A DNA stretch of 64,000 nt from Paractinoplanes atraurantiacus (GTDB taxonomy: Bacteria; Actinomycetota; Actinomycetes; Mycobacteriales; Micromonosporaceae). Below the pieces are notes generated by a model. The model did no database searches, was not told the origin of the DNA, and saw nothing but the letters and a program-made list of their open reading frames with translations. The DNA is taken from the NCBI RefSeq assembly GCF_900215205.1, contig NZ_OBDY01000027.1:89849-153848 (forward strand). The letters run 5' to 3'. Shown here piece by piece: positions 1 to 9,101 of the stretch. Position numbers and translations under genes: made by a program. How positions within the stretch are numbered: the first letter of the stretch is position 1; every line of letters begins with the position of its first letter.

Positions 1-8
1 GTCAGCGG

Positions 9-800
9 TCACCATGATCCGCCTACCTTCCAGTCGGGGCCGCCCCAGACGCCGCCGACGCGGGCGTCCGGGGGGAGTGCGGTCGTGGGGAACGCGCCGG
101 CGTACACCTCGGCGTCGTCCTGGGGTCGGAATCCGATCGCCTCGCCGGCCGTGAGCGAGAACCAGCCGCGCGTGTTGCGCGAGACGCCCCAGACGATGTG
201 ATGTCCCGGCGCCTCCAGCGCCAGCACCGCCTCGACGAGCCGGACCGCGTCGGCCGGGGAGAGCCACGTCGACAGGGCGCGCTCGTGGATGGGGGTGGCG
301 TCGACGGTGCCGATCCGCGCGGTCACGATCGTCATGCCGTACGCGTCGGCGTAAAGACTGCCCAGCGCCTCGGCCGCCGCCTTGCTCACCCCGTAGTACG
401 TGTCCGGGCGGGGCGCCGGCATCGCCTCGCCGCCCACCTCGGCGATCGGCGTCATGCCCACCACGTGCGTGCTCCCGGCGAGCAGCACCCGCCGTACACC
501 CTGGAGATGGGCCTTTTCCAGGACCGTCCGGGTGCCGTCGATGTTGACGTCGAGCATCTGCTCCCAGGGGCGCTCACTCGCGTAGCCACCCAGATGAACC
601 ACCAGGTCGACGCCGGCGCACGCCTTCTCGACCAGCGCGGCGTCGGTCACCGAACCGGTCAGGACCACCTCGCCCGGATGGGCCGGACCGGGTGGCGCGG
701 CGACGTCGAGCAACCGGATCTCGCGGCCCTCGCGGGCCAGCAACGGCCGGATCAAGCTGCCTATTCGGCCGGAAGCACCGGTGATGAGCAGGGAAGGCAA
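9..800 (-). CDS. udh: Uronate dehydrogenase (NAD-dependent SDR/epimerase family)
   Basis: The product probably oxidises D-glucuronate or D-galacturonate to the aldarolactone with NAD+ in the cytoplasm, the first step of oxidative uronate catabolism. The 263-aa protein has the extended-SDR dinucleotide motif TGASGRIG (residues 7-14), the Y136-x3-K140 catalytic pair and family-typical stretches such as LSTWLSP, GVSRNTRGW and RPQDDAE. The length fits Udh (about 265-275 aa). I chose the TTG at 800 because AAGGAG lies 6 bases upstream; a second TTG at 803 sits too close to it. The gene is divergent from the ABC importer/aldarate operon that would consume its product, which supports the role. A generic sugar epimerase is the alternative, less likely given the neighbours. 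Confidence 0.85.
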   Translation of the reverse strand: MPSLLITGASGRIGSLIRPLLAREGREIRLLDVAAPPGPAHPGEVVLTGSVTDAALVEKACAGVDLVVHLGGYASERPWEQMLDVNIDGTRTVLEKAHLQGVRRVLLAGSTHVVGMTPIAEVGGEAMPAPRPDTYYGVSKAAAEALGSLYADAYGMTIVTARIGTVDATPIHERALSTWLSPADAVRLVEAVLALEAPGHHIVWGVSRNTRGWFSLTAGEAIGFRPQDDAEVYAGAFPTTALPPDARVGGVWGGPDWKVGGSW

Positions 801-827
801 CAAGATCTCCTTAGAGCCGTAACGGTC

Positions 828-857
828 TTGACATCTGCCGTGAGTGATCCATAGCGT
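828..857 (+). promoter_or_regulatory. Predicted housekeeping promoter of the uronate ABC/aldarate operon
   Basis: A perfect TTGACA (828-833) is followed after 18 bases by TAGCGT (852-857), a good actinobacterial -35/-10 pair. Transcription would start near 864, about 60 bases before the first permease gene. The assignment is by motif only. Confidence 0.6.
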
Positions 858-882
858 ACCGCCATGTTCACCCACACGGAAG

Positions 883-900
883 CTTTCACATATGTGAAAG
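883..900. promoter_or_regulatory. Perfect 18-bp palindrome, probable operator
   Basis: CTTTCACATATGTGAAAG is a perfect 9+9 inverted repeat between the divergent udh and ABC genes. It lies just downstream of the predicted start of transcription of the rightward operon. This placement suits a repressor (for example GntR-, IclR- or LacI-type) responding to a uronate or aldarate. No regulator gene for it is seen in the window. Confidence 0.6.
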
Positions 901-922
901 AGCGCCAAGGGTGTGAAGGGGT

Positions 923-1861
923 ATGCCAGTGGTCGCAACAGAGTTGAGCCGGGCGCCGGCCACCACTCCGGTGGGCGAGGGCGGTACCGGTAAGCGCAAG
1001 CGCGTCGGAGTGCGGGCGCCGTGGTGGTTCCTCGTCCCGGCGGTCGGGATGTACCTGTTCATCGTCGTGGTGCCCAGCCTCAACGGCGCGTTCTACTCGT
1101 TCACCGACTGGAACGGGCTCGGCGAGGGCTGGTCGCTGGTCGGGCTGGACAACTTCACCGCGGTCTTCACCGACCGCGGGGCGCGGGCCGCGCTGGTCAA
1201 CACGGTCGTGCTGGCCGCCGTGATCGTCGTCTTCCAGAACGTGGTCGGGCTGCTGCTCGCCCTGGGCGTCAACAGCATGGTCAAGAGCCGGTACGTGCTG
1301 CGGGTCATCTACTTCGCGCCGGTCGTGCTCACGCCGCTGGTCGCCGGCTACGTGTGGAGCTTCCTGCTCTCGCCCAACGGCGCGGTCAACGGCTTCCTCA
1401 ACGGGGTCGGGCTCGACTTCCTGGCCCGCGACTGGCTCGGCGACCCGTCGACCGCGCTCTACGCGATCGCCGTGGAGATCGTCTGGCAGTTCTCCGGCTA
1501 CTCGATGGTGATCTACCTGGCCGGGCTCCAGTCGATCCCGGCCGAGGTCCTCGAGGCGGCCACGATCGACGGGGCCGGGCCCTGGCAGCGCTTCCGCCGG
1601 GTCGTCCTCCCGCTCCTCAACGGCGCAGTGGTGATCAACGTGATGCTCTGCCTGATCGGCGGGCTCAAGCAGTTCGACCAGGTCGTCGCGATGACCGGCG
1701 GCGGGCCGGGCACGGCCACCGAGACGATCTCCACCACGATCTACAAGAGCGCCTTCAACCTGGGCGACTTCCCGTTCTCGATCGCGCTGGCGGTCGTCAT
1801 GACCATCGTCATCGCGGTCTGCGCCGGCGTGCAGTACCGCCTCACGCTGAGGACGAAGTGA
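923..1861 (+). CDS. ABC sugar transporter permease, MalF/UgpA-like (CUT1)
   Basis: This is one of two membrane subunits of a carbohydrate importer, 312 aa with about six hydrophobic helices. The cytoplasmic EAA loop that contacts the ATPase is visible at about residues 211-232 (EAATIDGAGPWQRF). The ATG at 923 follows GAAGGGG. The stop overlaps the next start by one base (TGATG), so translation is probably coupled. No ATPase gene is present; CUT1 systems in actinobacteria often share a distant MsiK-type ATPase. The neighbouring catabolic genes suggest a uronate-containing sugar or oligosaccharide as substrate (inference). Confidence 0.9.
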   Translation: MPVVATELSRAPATTPVGEGGTGKRKRVGVRAPWWFLVPAVGMYLFIVVVPSLNGAFYSFTDWNGLGEGWSLVGLDNFTAVFTDRGARAALVNTVVLAAVIVVFQNVVGLLLALGVNSMVKSRYVLRVIYFAPVVLTPLVAGYVWSFLLSPNGAVNGFLNGVGLDFLARDWLGDPSTALYAIAVEIVWQFSGYSMVIYLAGLQSIPAEVLEAATIDGAGPWQRFRRVVLPLLNGAVVINVMLCLIGGLKQFDQVVAMTGGGPGTATETISTTIYKSAFNLGDFPFSIALAVVMTIVIAVCAGVQYRLTLRTK

Positions 1862-2685
1862 TGCACACGCGATACACCTGGTGGACGTTCGCCCGCGAGG
1901 GCGTGCTGATCGTCGTCGGCCTGCTCTTCCTCGTGCCGCTGGTGGGACTAGTCAACGTCTCGCTCAAGCCGCAGGACAGCCAGACGAGCGCCCTGTCGTT
2001 CGCGTGGCCGCCGACCCTCGACAACTACACGACCGCCTGGCGTGAGGCCCACCTCGGGCCGGCGCTCGGCAACAGTTTCCTGATCACCCTGGTCAGCGTC
2101 GCGCTGATCGTGGTGATCGCGGCCCTCGCCGCGTACCCCCTGGCGCGGGTCACCCGCGCCTGGTCGCGGTGGACCTTCTACGGCATCATCGGCGGCCTGC
2201 TCATTCCCGGGCAGCTCGCCATGCTCCCGCTCTACGCCACCATGCGGGACCTGGGGCTGCTGGGGACGCTCTGGTCGGTGATCCTGATCAACGTCGGCCA
2301 GCAACTACCTTTCTCGGTCTTCCTCTACACGATGTTCCTGCGGGAACTGCCGCTCGACTACGAGGAGGCGGCCCTGCTCGACGGGGCGGGCCCGCTGCGC
2401 TCCTTCCTCACCGTCGTCTTCCCGCTGTTGCGCCCGGTCACCGGAACCGTGGTCATCCTCAACGCGGTCGGCATCTGGAACGAGTTCTTCCTGCCGCTGC
2501 TCTATCTGGGCGGCAGCGACAACACCACCGCGCCGGTGGCCATCTACGGATTCGTGAGCCAGTTCGTCTCGCTCTGGCCACTGATCTTCGCCGGCCTGGT
2601 GATCAGTGTGATTCCCATTCTGGTCGTCTACTTCGCCCTGCAGAAATACATCATCAAGGGTTTCGCCGGCGGCCTGAAGGGCTGA
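1861..2685 (+). CDS. ABC sugar transporter permease, MalG/UgpE-like (CUT1)
   Basis: The second permease of the importer is 274 aa. It has an N-terminal membrane helix, the MalG-type periplasmic segment and the EAA loop EEAALLDGAGPLRSF at about residues 167-182. The ATG at 1861 shares its A with the upstream TGA. Longer readings upstream in this frame are antisense-like artefacts inside the first permease. It is followed after 24 bases by the binding-protein gene. Confidence 0.9.
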   Translation: MHTRYTWWTFAREGVLIVVGLLFLVPLVGLVNVSLKPQDSQTSALSFAWPPTLDNYTTAWREAHLGPALGNSFLITLVSVALIVVIAALAAYPLARVTRAWSRWTFYGIIGGLLIPGQLAMLPLYATMRDLGLLGTLWSVILINVGQQLPFSVFLYTMFLRELPLDYEEAALLDGAGPLRSFLTVVFPLLRPVTGTVVILNAVGIWNEFFLPLLYLGGSDNTTAPVAIYGFVSQFVSLWPLIFAGLVISVIPILVVYFALQKYIIKGFAGGLKG

Positions 2686-2709
2686 GATCCCCCTTATTCG
2701 GAGGAATGA

Positions 2710-3966
2710 ATGAAACGCTTCACTGTGGCCACCGCGGCCCTTGTGCTCACCTTGGCCGGCTGTTCGACCGGTGGCGGGGACGCCGCGGGGAACGACAGCG
2801 TGCTGACCCTGGCCGCGGCCGGCTCGGCGCCCGCCCAGGCGGTGATCGACGCCTTCAAGGCGGCCAACCCCGGCATCGAGGTCAAGACCACCTTCACCGA
2901 GGACGACGCCTCGTACCAGCAGCAATTGCGCACCCAGCTCGCCTCCGGCACCGCGCCCGACGTCTTCCGGATCTGGCCCGGCGCCGGCAACTCGACCTCC
3001 GTGCTCGACCTGAGCAAGGACGGGCTGCTGGCCGATCTGTCCGGCGAGGCCTGGGCGGCCAAGGTCAACGAGGCCGAGAAGACGGTCAGCTCGGACGCGA
3101 ACGGCAAGCTCGTCGCGCTGCCGGTCACCATCGGGGCCATCGGCGCGGTCTGGAACGACCAGGCCGTCTCGAAAAGCGGGCTGGCCAAACCGGCGACGTT
3201 CCCGCAGGTGCTCGAATTCTGCAAGGCGGCGCGCGGCAAGAATACGTACGCCTTCGCCCTGGGCCTGAAATCGGCGTGGGTCACCCAGCTCATTCCGTAC
3301 GCCCTGACGTCCTCACTGGTCTATGGCCCGAACCCGGAGTTCACGGCCGATCAGCTGGCCGGCAAGACCACGTTCGCCGCGTCGGCCTGGAAGGACGCGA
3401 TGGACAAGTACGTGCAGATGAAGGACGCGCAGTGCTTCAACCCGAGCCCCAACGGGGTCGGTTACGACGAGCAGATGCAGATGCTCGGCCAGGGCAAAGC
3501 GCTCGGTGCGGTGCACGTGCTCTCCGCCGTCGCCAACGCCAAGAAGTACGCCACCGCCGACACCACCTTCTCGATGACGCCGTTCCCGGCCACCGACAAG
3601 GCGGCCGACACGTTCGTGCCGGTCTCGGTCGGCATCGCCTACGCGGTGAACGCCAAGGCCAAGAACCCCGAGCTGGCCAAGAAGTTCCTCGACTTCGTCG
3701 CCGGTGACCAGGGCCAGGAGGTCTATGCGACCAAGGCCGCGGCCGCGCCCGCCCTGCCGACCACCGCGTTCAAGGCCGACGCCCTGCAGCAGCCCGTCCT
3801 CGACGCGCAGACCGGCGGCAGGTCGACGGTCTACCCGGACCAGCGCTGGCCCGGCCCGAAGGTCCAGTCCGAGCACTTGATCGCCATCCAGGAGCTGTTC
3901 AACGGCGACATCGACGTCCCGACCGTCCTCAAGCGACTCGATGAGGCCTTCGCCGCCGAGAAGTGA
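2710..3966 (+). CDS. Extracellular sugar-binding lipoprotein of the ABC importer
   Basis: The product is a solute-binding protein (418 aa, family 1/CUT1) anchored as a lipoprotein. Its signal peptide ends in the lipobox LAGC with Cys18. The mature part contains the usual two-lobe signatures, including the start VLTLAAAGSAPAQAVIDAF and the segment TAPDVFRIWPGAG. A GGAGG ribosome site lies 5 bases before the ATG. It captures the substrate for the two upstream permeases. It is placed after the permeases rather than before them, as in some actinobacterial loci. Confidence 0.9.
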   Translation: MKRFTVATAALVLTLAGCSTGGGDAAGNDSVLTLAAAGSAPAQAVIDAFKAANPGIEVKTTFTEDDASYQQQLRTQLASGTAPDVFRIWPGAGNSTSVLDLSKDGLLADLSGEAWAAKVNEAEKTVSSDANGKLVALPVTIGAIGAVWNDQAVSKSGLAKPATFPQVLEFCKAARGKNTYAFALGLKSAWVTQLIPYALTSSLVYGPNPEFTADQLAGKTTFAASAWKDAMDKYVQMKDAQCFNPSPNGVGYDEQMQMLGQGKALGAVHVLSAVANAKKYATADTTFSMTPFPATDKAADTFVPVSVGIAYAVNAKAKNPELAKKFLDFVAGDQGQEVYATKAAAAPALPTTAFKADALQQPVLDAQTGGRSTVYPDQRWPGPKVQSEHLIAIQELFNGDIDVPTVLKRLDEAFAAEK

Positions 3967-4022
3967 CACCCCCGGCCGGCGGGCCCGCGCCCGCCGGCCG
4001 ACCCCCATACGAGAGGACGCGC

Positions 4023-4931
4023 ATGTTGTTCGAAGGGGTTCTGTTCTTCCCCGTCACCCCGTTCGGCCCCGACGGCGAACTGGACGAGGCCACCCTGGCC
4101 AAGCACGTCGACCGGGGCGTCACGGCCGGCGCCGGCGGCGTCTTCGTGGCCTGCGGCACCGGCGAGTTCCACGCCCTGTCCCCGGCCGAGATCGAGCGGT
4201 GCGCCCGGGTCGCGGCCACCGCCGCCGCCGGGCGCGTCCCCGTCCTCGCGGCGGCCGGCGGACCGCTGCCGGTCGCGCTCGACCACGCCACCCGGCTGGC
4301 CGGGGCCGGCGCCGACGGGATCCTGCTCTTCCCGCCGTACCTGGTCAACGGCTCCCAGCAGGGAATCCTCGACTACGCCGGCGCGGTGACCGAGGCGGCC
4401 GGGCTGCCGACCGTCTACTACCAGCGGGGCAACGCCGTGCCGACCCCGTCGACGGCGGCCGAGCTGGCCCGGCTGCCGCACCTGATCGGGATCAAGGACG
4501 GCGTCGGCAACGTCGAGCTCATGCATCGCACGGTCCGTGCCGTGCGGCAGGTGGCGGGCGACGACTTCCAGTTCTTCAACGGCCTGCCCACCGCCGAGGT
4601 CACCGTGCCCGCCTACCGCGGGATCGGGGTGCCGCTGTACTCCTCGGCGGTCTTCGCCTTCGCGCCGGAGATCGCTCTCGCCTTCTACCGGGCGATCAGC
4701 ACCAGCGACACGGCCGCCGCCGGGGCGCTGCTCGACGGCTTCTACCACCCGCTGGTCGAGTTGCGCGACCGGGCACCGGGCCACGCGGTCTCGCTGATCA
4801 AGGCCGGGCTGCGGCTGCGCGGGCTCGACGCCGGTGGTGTGCGGCCGCCGCTGACCGGCGCCGCACCGGAGCACGTCGACCGGCTCGCCGCGCTGCTCGA
4901 GACCGGCCTGCGACTGGCCGAGCGCTCATGA
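4023..4931 (+). CDS. kdgD: 5-dehydro-4-deoxyglucarate dehydratase (KdgD, DHDPS family)
   Basis: The enzyme dehydrates and decarboxylates 5-keto-4-deoxy-D-glucarate to 2-oxoglutarate semialdehyde. The 302-aa sequence is very close to the KdgD pattern: FFPVTPF at the start, GGVFVACGTGEFHAL, the Schiff-base lysine K158 in GIKDGVGN, FFNGLPTAEV and YSSAVFAFAPEIA. I use the ATG at 4023 (MLFEGVLFF) preceded by GAGAGGA; an ATG 60 bases earlier lies in low-complexity sequence. It overlaps the next gene by ATGA. The product needs a semialdehyde dehydrogenase, which is not in this window. Confidence 0.9.
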   Translation: MLFEGVLFFPVTPFGPDGELDEATLAKHVDRGVTAGAGGVFVACGTGEFHALSPAEIERCARVAATAAAGRVPVLAAAGGPLPVALDHATRLAGAGADGILLFPPYLVNGSQQGILDYAGAVTEAAGLPTVYYQRGNAVPTPSTAAELARLPHLIGIKDGVGNVELMHRTVRAVRQVAGDDFQFFNGLPTAEVTVPAYRGIGVPLYSSAVFAFAPEIALAFYRAISTSDTAAAGALLDGFYHPLVELRDRAPGHAVSLIKAGLRLRGLDAGGVRPPLTGAAPEHVDRLAALLETGLRLAERS

Positions 4932-6154
4932 GGATCCGCGACCTCGAGATCACGCCGATCGCGTTCGCCGATCCGCCGCTGCTGAACTCGTGGGGCGTGC
5001 ACGAGCCGCTCGCCCTGCGCTGCGTCCTCCAGCTGCACACCGAGGAGGAAGGCCTGGTCGGCCTGGGCGAGTGCCCGGGCGACCGGCCCGCCCTGGATCG
5101 CCTGCGGGCGGTCCGGTCGGCGATCCGCGGGCTCAGCGTCTATGCGACGAGCCGCATCGAGCGGGCGGTGCAGGAGGCGCTGGGGGAGGGGATCCGGCCG
5201 ATCGACCGGCGCAGCACGTTCTCGGCCATCGAGGTCGCCTGCCTCGACGTGCAGGGCAAGCTGGCCGGGCAACCGGTCAGCGAGCTGCTCGGCGGCGCCG
5301 TGCGCGACGCGGTCCCGTACAGCGCCTATCTGTTCTACAAATGGGCGGGTCACCCCGGGCAGCAGCCCGACGACTGGGGCGCCGCCCTCGACCCGGCCGG
5401 GATCGTCGAGCAGGCGCGGCAGCTCATCGACCGCTACGGGTTCGCCTCGATCAAGCTCAAGGGCGGCGTCTTCCCGCCGGACGAGGAGATCGCGGCGATC
5501 CACGCGCTGCGGGAGGCCTTTCCGGGCCACCCGTTGCGGATCGACCCGAACACCGCGTGGACCGTGCCGACGTCGGCTTCGGTGGCGGCGGCCCTGGACG
5601 GGGTTCTGGAATACCTGGAGGATCCGGTCGCCGGGGTCGCGGAAATGGCCGAAGTGGCGCGGGGCGCGGGAATGCCGCTGGCGACCAACATGTGCGTGGT
5701 CTCGTTCGACACGATCGCGCCGGCCGTCTCCGCCGGCGCCGTGCAGGTCGTGCTCTCCGACCACCACTATTGGGGCGGGCTGGCGCGGACGCGGCAGCTC
5801 GGAGCGGTCTGCGAGACGCTCGGGCTCGGGCTGTCGATGCATTCCAATTCGCATCTCGGCATCAGCCTCGCGGCGATGACCCATCTGGCGGCGGCCACAC
5901 CGAATTTGACGTACGCCTGCGACACGCACTATCCGTGGAACGCCGCCGACGACGTGGTCGTGCCGGGCGTCCTGCGGTTCGAGAACGGCAGCGTGCCGGT
6001 ACCCACCGGGCCCGGGCTCGGCGTGACCCTCGACCACGATGTGCTCGACCGGCTGCACCGGCAATATGCCGACTCGGGGCGCCAGGTGCGCGACGACACG
6101 GGATATCTGCGCACGGTGCAGCCGGACTTCGATCCGCGGTTGCCGCGATGGTGA
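4928..6154 (+). CDS. gudD: Glucarate dehydratase-like enolase-superfamily enzyme
   Basis: The enzyme should dehydrate D-glucarate (or a related aldarate) to 5-keto-4-deoxyglucarate, the substrate of the upstream KdgD. The 408-aa protein shows the family order: DPPLLNSWGVHEP near the N-terminus, the base K176-x-K178 in KLKGGVF, metal ligands D206-x-N208 and LEDP, SDHHYWGGL, and the second catalytic base H305 in MHSNSHLGIS. It is a little shorter than E. coli GudD (446 aa), so the exact aldarate may differ. It overlaps kdgD by 4 bases. Confidence 0.88.
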   Translation: MRIRDLEITPIAFADPPLLNSWGVHEPLALRCVLQLHTEEEGLVGLGECPGDRPALDRLRAVRSAIRGLSVYATSRIERAVQEALGEGIRPIDRRSTFSAIEVACLDVQGKLAGQPVSELLGGAVRDAVPYSAYLFYKWAGHPGQQPDDWGAALDPAGIVEQARQLIDRYGFASIKLKGGVFPPDEEIAAIHALREAFPGHPLRIDPNTAWTVPTSASVAAALDGVLEYLEDPVAGVAEMAEVARGAGMPLATNMCVVSFDTIAPAVSAGAVQVVLSDHHYWGGLARTRQLGAVCETLGLGLSMHSNSHLGISLAAMTHLAAATPNLTYACDTHYPWNAADDVVVPGVLRFENGSVPVPTGPGLGVTLDHDVLDRLHRQYADSGRQVRDDTGYLRTVQPDFDPRLPRW

Positions 6155-7158
6155 CCTGGTATCTGTATCCGTGGGACGTGCTGGGCGATCCGGCGGCGGT
6201 GGAACGGCTTCTGGCGTACGGCGTGACCGATGTCGCGCTGGCCGCCGCCTACCATTCCGTGCGGGCGGCTACGCCGCGGCATCCGCGGCATCGGGTCGTC
6301 GACGCGTCCCATGCCGCGCTTTATCTGCCGGTGCGGGAAACGGCGTGGCGCGACACGGCGCTGCGGCCTCTCGCGCCGGGGGACTGGGCCGCCCCGGACG
6401 CCTATCTCCAGGCCCGGGATCTGCTTGCCGCCCACGGCATCGGTGTCCGGGCGTGGGTGGTGCTCACCCACAATTCCGCACTCGGCGAGCGGCACCCGGA
6501 TCTGGTGGTGCGTAACGCTTTCGGGGACCGGTATCGCTATGCGCTCTGCCCTTCGCAGCCTTCGGTGCGGGATTACTGCGCCCGGTTGGTCAATGAGGTC
6601 GCCCGGCAAGACCAGTTGATCGTCGAGGCGTGCGGGCCGCTAGGGATCGGGCACCAGAGCACCCACGAGAAGACCGCGGGCGCCGATTGGTCGCCGACGG
6701 ATGCGGCGCTTCTCTCGATCTGTTTCTGCGACGCCTGCCGGGCCGGCTATCCGCCGTCGTTGGCTTCGAGGATCCGCGGTGCCGTCGGGGCCGGGCACGG
6801 CGACATCGCGTTGGCTCTCGGCCCGTTCACCGAGGACGTACGGGCGGTGCGCGCGTCCGCGATCGCCGCGCTGCGGGCGGTCGTGCCCGAAACGGCCACC
6901 TTCCACGCGAGCGCCGATCCGTGGGCGACCGGTCCGGCGGCGGCGGTGATCGACCGGCCGGGGTCGTACGTGATACCGGCCTGGGAGAACGGAGCCGAGG
7001 CGCTCGCGGCGGCCCGTGCGGCCGCCGGCCCCGGCTCGTCGCTGGCCGCCTACGTCACGATCCTCGGATCGAGCCCGGCCTTTCGCGGCGCCGACGACCT
7101 GCACGTCTACCACTTCGGGCTCGCGTCGGACGCGCGACTCGCGGCCTTTCTCGAATGA
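6148..7158 (+). CDS. Uncharacterised protein of the uronate operon, possible TIM-barrel glycosidase
   Basis: I do not recognise this 336-aa protein. It has no signal peptide and no membrane segment. Stretches such as WVVLTHNSALGERHPDLVVR and YVIPAWENG, and a CFCDAC cysteine cluster near the middle, recall cytosolic (beta/alpha)8 glycoside-hydrolase-like proteins. Its ATG overlaps the gudD stop by 7 bases; a GTG at 6151 would give a GTGA overlap. The gene after it is joined by ATGA. Tight coupling to gudD suggests it prepares uronides for the pathway, for example by intracellular glucuronidase action (inference). Confidence 0.7.
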   Translation: MVTWYLYPWDVLGDPAAVERLLAYGVTDVALAAAYHSVRAATPRHPRHRVVDASHAALYLPVRETAWRDTALRPLAPGDWAAPDAYLQARDLLAAHGIGVRAWVVLTHNSALGERHPDLVVRNAFGDRYRYALCPSQPSVRDYCARLVNEVARQDQLIVEACGPLGIGHQSTHEKTAGADWSPTDAALLSICFCDACRAGYPPSLASRIRGAVGAGHGDIALALGPFTEDVRAVRASAIAALRAVVPETATFHASADPWATGPAAAVIDRPGSYVIPAWENGAEALAAARAAAGPGSSLAAYVTILGSSPAFRGADDLHVYHFGLASDARLAAFLE

Positions 7159-8357
7159 GGGACATCGCCTTGGAAGCCCTGCTCTGGCTCACGCCGAAGA
7201 TCTTCGACGACCTCGCCGACCCGGAACCGGGGGTGGAGGCGTTCTTCGACCACCACGCCGAATGGCTGGCCGGGCGGCCGGTCACCATCGCGTTCTGCGC
7301 CGGCAACGGCGACCACATCCTGAACTATTCCGGCGAGAAGTCGGCGACCTTCGACTGGGCCCGCTACAACTGCTACGCCGCCGGCGACGGCGTCATCCGG
7401 CGGCACAATCTCGACTGGCTCTCGCGGGTTCGCGAGGGCGGTGAGCGCTCGGACAACCCCTATTCGGCCGGGCCGATGTTCGTGCTCTCCGAGCAGGAGA
7501 TGGATTACCACCTGCTGGCCGGAATCTACGCGGCGATCCGGGCGGCGGCGGCCCGGCGCGGCCTTTCCGTGCGGCTGCTGGAATATCTGGAGCCCGGGCC
7601 CGAGTTCTGCCGCAGCGAATGGAAGACGCAACGGCACCCGGAGGTGGCCGCGGCGACGGCCGACGCCGGCGGGCACATCGTGCCGGGCGTCATCGACGTG
7701 ACGTTGCCCCTCGCCGCGGATCCGCGGGCGTACGCGGCCTATCCCGACGGCATTCCGGAAGGGCTCGCCGCCGGGGATTTCGTGGCGGCGCAGACCGGCG
7801 CCTTCGTCCGCGACTTCGACCTCGACGGGGTGCTGCTCGGCAATCAGTTCGGGCTGGTGGGATTCTGGCGGCCGTCGAACGCGCCGCCCCTGACCGCGGC
7901 GCGGATCGAGGGGATCACACGGTTCTTCGCGCAGATGCGGGCCGAACTCGGCGTGGGGCTCATCTACTGGATGGACACATATTGGCCCGCGGACGTGGAG
8001 CGGTCCGCGTGGGGGATGAGCGACGAGGCGTACGCCAATCTCGATGCCGTTCTGGTGTCGACCTTCGCGGTGATCGTCGAGCGGACGCAGATCGTGCCGA
8101 ACGTACGCAGCAAGGCGGCGCTCAACGGGCCGCGGGTCATCTTCGGGCTCGATTTCGTCGACCCCTGGTATTGGTACCGGACGCACCTCGACGATCGGCG
8201 GACCTACCGCTACCAGCGTGAGGTGCTGGCGGCGGAGGCCGGCTCGATCGACGGGGTGTCCTATTTCGCGAACGACACGTTCGGCCATTTCGTGCCTCGC
8301 CGGTGGCTGGACGAGACGCTCACCGTGGTCCGCTCATTTGACAATGCGAAGGTGTGA
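7155..8357 (+). CDS. Uncharacterised 400-aa protein of the uronate operon
   Basis: I do not recognise the family. The protein is soluble, rich in aromatic residues, and contains DLDGVLLGNQFGLVGFW, YWMDTYWP and LDFVDPWYWYR. This suggests a sugar-binding cleft of a (beta/alpha)8 enzyme. It starts with ATG overlapping the previous stop (ATGA) and is the last gene of the operon. Its last 24 bases overlap the end of a convergent membrane-protein gene. It may act with the preceding gene on glycosylated uronates (inference only). Confidence 0.7.
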   Translation: MRDIALEALLWLTPKIFDDLADPEPGVEAFFDHHAEWLAGRPVTIAFCAGNGDHILNYSGEKSATFDWARYNCYAAGDGVIRRHNLDWLSRVREGGERSDNPYSAGPMFVLSEQEMDYHLLAGIYAAIRAAAARRGLSVRLLEYLEPGPEFCRSEWKTQRHPEVAAATADAGGHIVPGVIDVTLPLAADPRAYAAYPDGIPEGLAAGDFVAAQTGAFVRDFDLDGVLLGNQFGLVGFWRPSNAPPLTAARIEGITRFFAQMRAELGVGLIYWMDTYWPADVERSAWGMSDEAYANLDAVLVSTFAVIVERTQIVPNVRSKAALNGPRVIFGLDFVDPWYWYRTHLDDRRTYRYQREVLAAEAGSIDGVSYFANDTFGHFVPRRWLDETLTVVRSFDNAKV

Positions 8358-8960
8358 ACGCTTCCGCGGCGCCGGCTTCTCGTCCTCTTGGAAGACCTCG
8401 TCGAGGCGGTGGCGCAAGGTCTCGCGGTAGTTCTCGTCGGGCGCCTCGCGGTTGTCGCGCGGCTTCGAGGCGTACCTCAATTTGATTTCCCGAATGACCA
8501 CGACCGTCAGTGCGACGGCGAGGAAATCGCGGACGACGGCCCAGCCGGCCGTGCCGAAGGTGAAATCGGACGGGAACAGGACGCCCGTCAGGACCGCGCC
8601 GGCCACCGCGGCGACGGCGGACGCGCCGGCGAGACGGGCGAGCTCGCCCTTGACGCCGTGCCAGTAGAGCGGCAGCCAGCGGTCCAGCAGCCAGGCGAAC
8701 AGCAGCGCCGGGACCACCTGCGGGATCGCCTGAGTGGCGGCCGACAGCAGGTCGTCCGTCGTCGGGACCAGCGCGGCCAGCACCAGCATGAACAGCGCGT
8801 CGAAGCGGCGCGGGCCGTGCGCGCCCTGCGCCACCAGCCAGAGCGCGCCGACGGCGGCGGGCGGCCAGAGCGCGCCGTCGAGCGCGTGCCCGGCGAACAG
8901 GGCCAACAGGTAGAGCAGGGCGAACCCGGCCGAGCGGGCGCCGTAACGGGCGAGGCTCAC
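8334..8960 (-). CDS. Small integral membrane protein with basic C-terminal tail
   Basis: The 208-aa protein has about five hydrophobic segments in its first 145 residues (for example FALLYLLALFAGHAL and VVPALLFAWLL). A charged cytosolic tail ending RKRSHLRIVK follows. I chose the GTG at 8960 because GGAGG lies 8 bases upstream; longer readings have no membrane character. The function is unknown, and a weak resemblance to MASE1-like sensor membrane regions is not sufficient to name it. It converges on the uronate operon and is divergent from the SWIM cassette. Confidence 0.65.
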   Translation of the reverse strand: MSLARYGARSAGFALLYLLALFAGHALDGALWPPAAVGALWLVAQGAHGPRRFDALFMLVLAALVPTTDDLLSAATQAIPQVVPALLFAWLLDRWLPLYWHGVKGELARLAGASAVAAVAGAVLTGVLFPSDFTFGTAGWAVVRDFLAVALTVVVIREIKLRYASKPRDNREAPDENYRETLRHRLDEVFQEDEKPAPRKRSHLRIVK

Positions 8961-9101
8961 GGCTTGTACCTCCGAGACCGGTCCGGGGGAGGGACCGTTC
9001 CGTGAGGATCGGCCGCTCGCCGGCCGAGTTGAGCCTGGTGGCGAAGTTTTGTCGGACCCATCCGATAGAACTACCGCACCTGTTCGTGAGGAGGATCGGT
9101 T

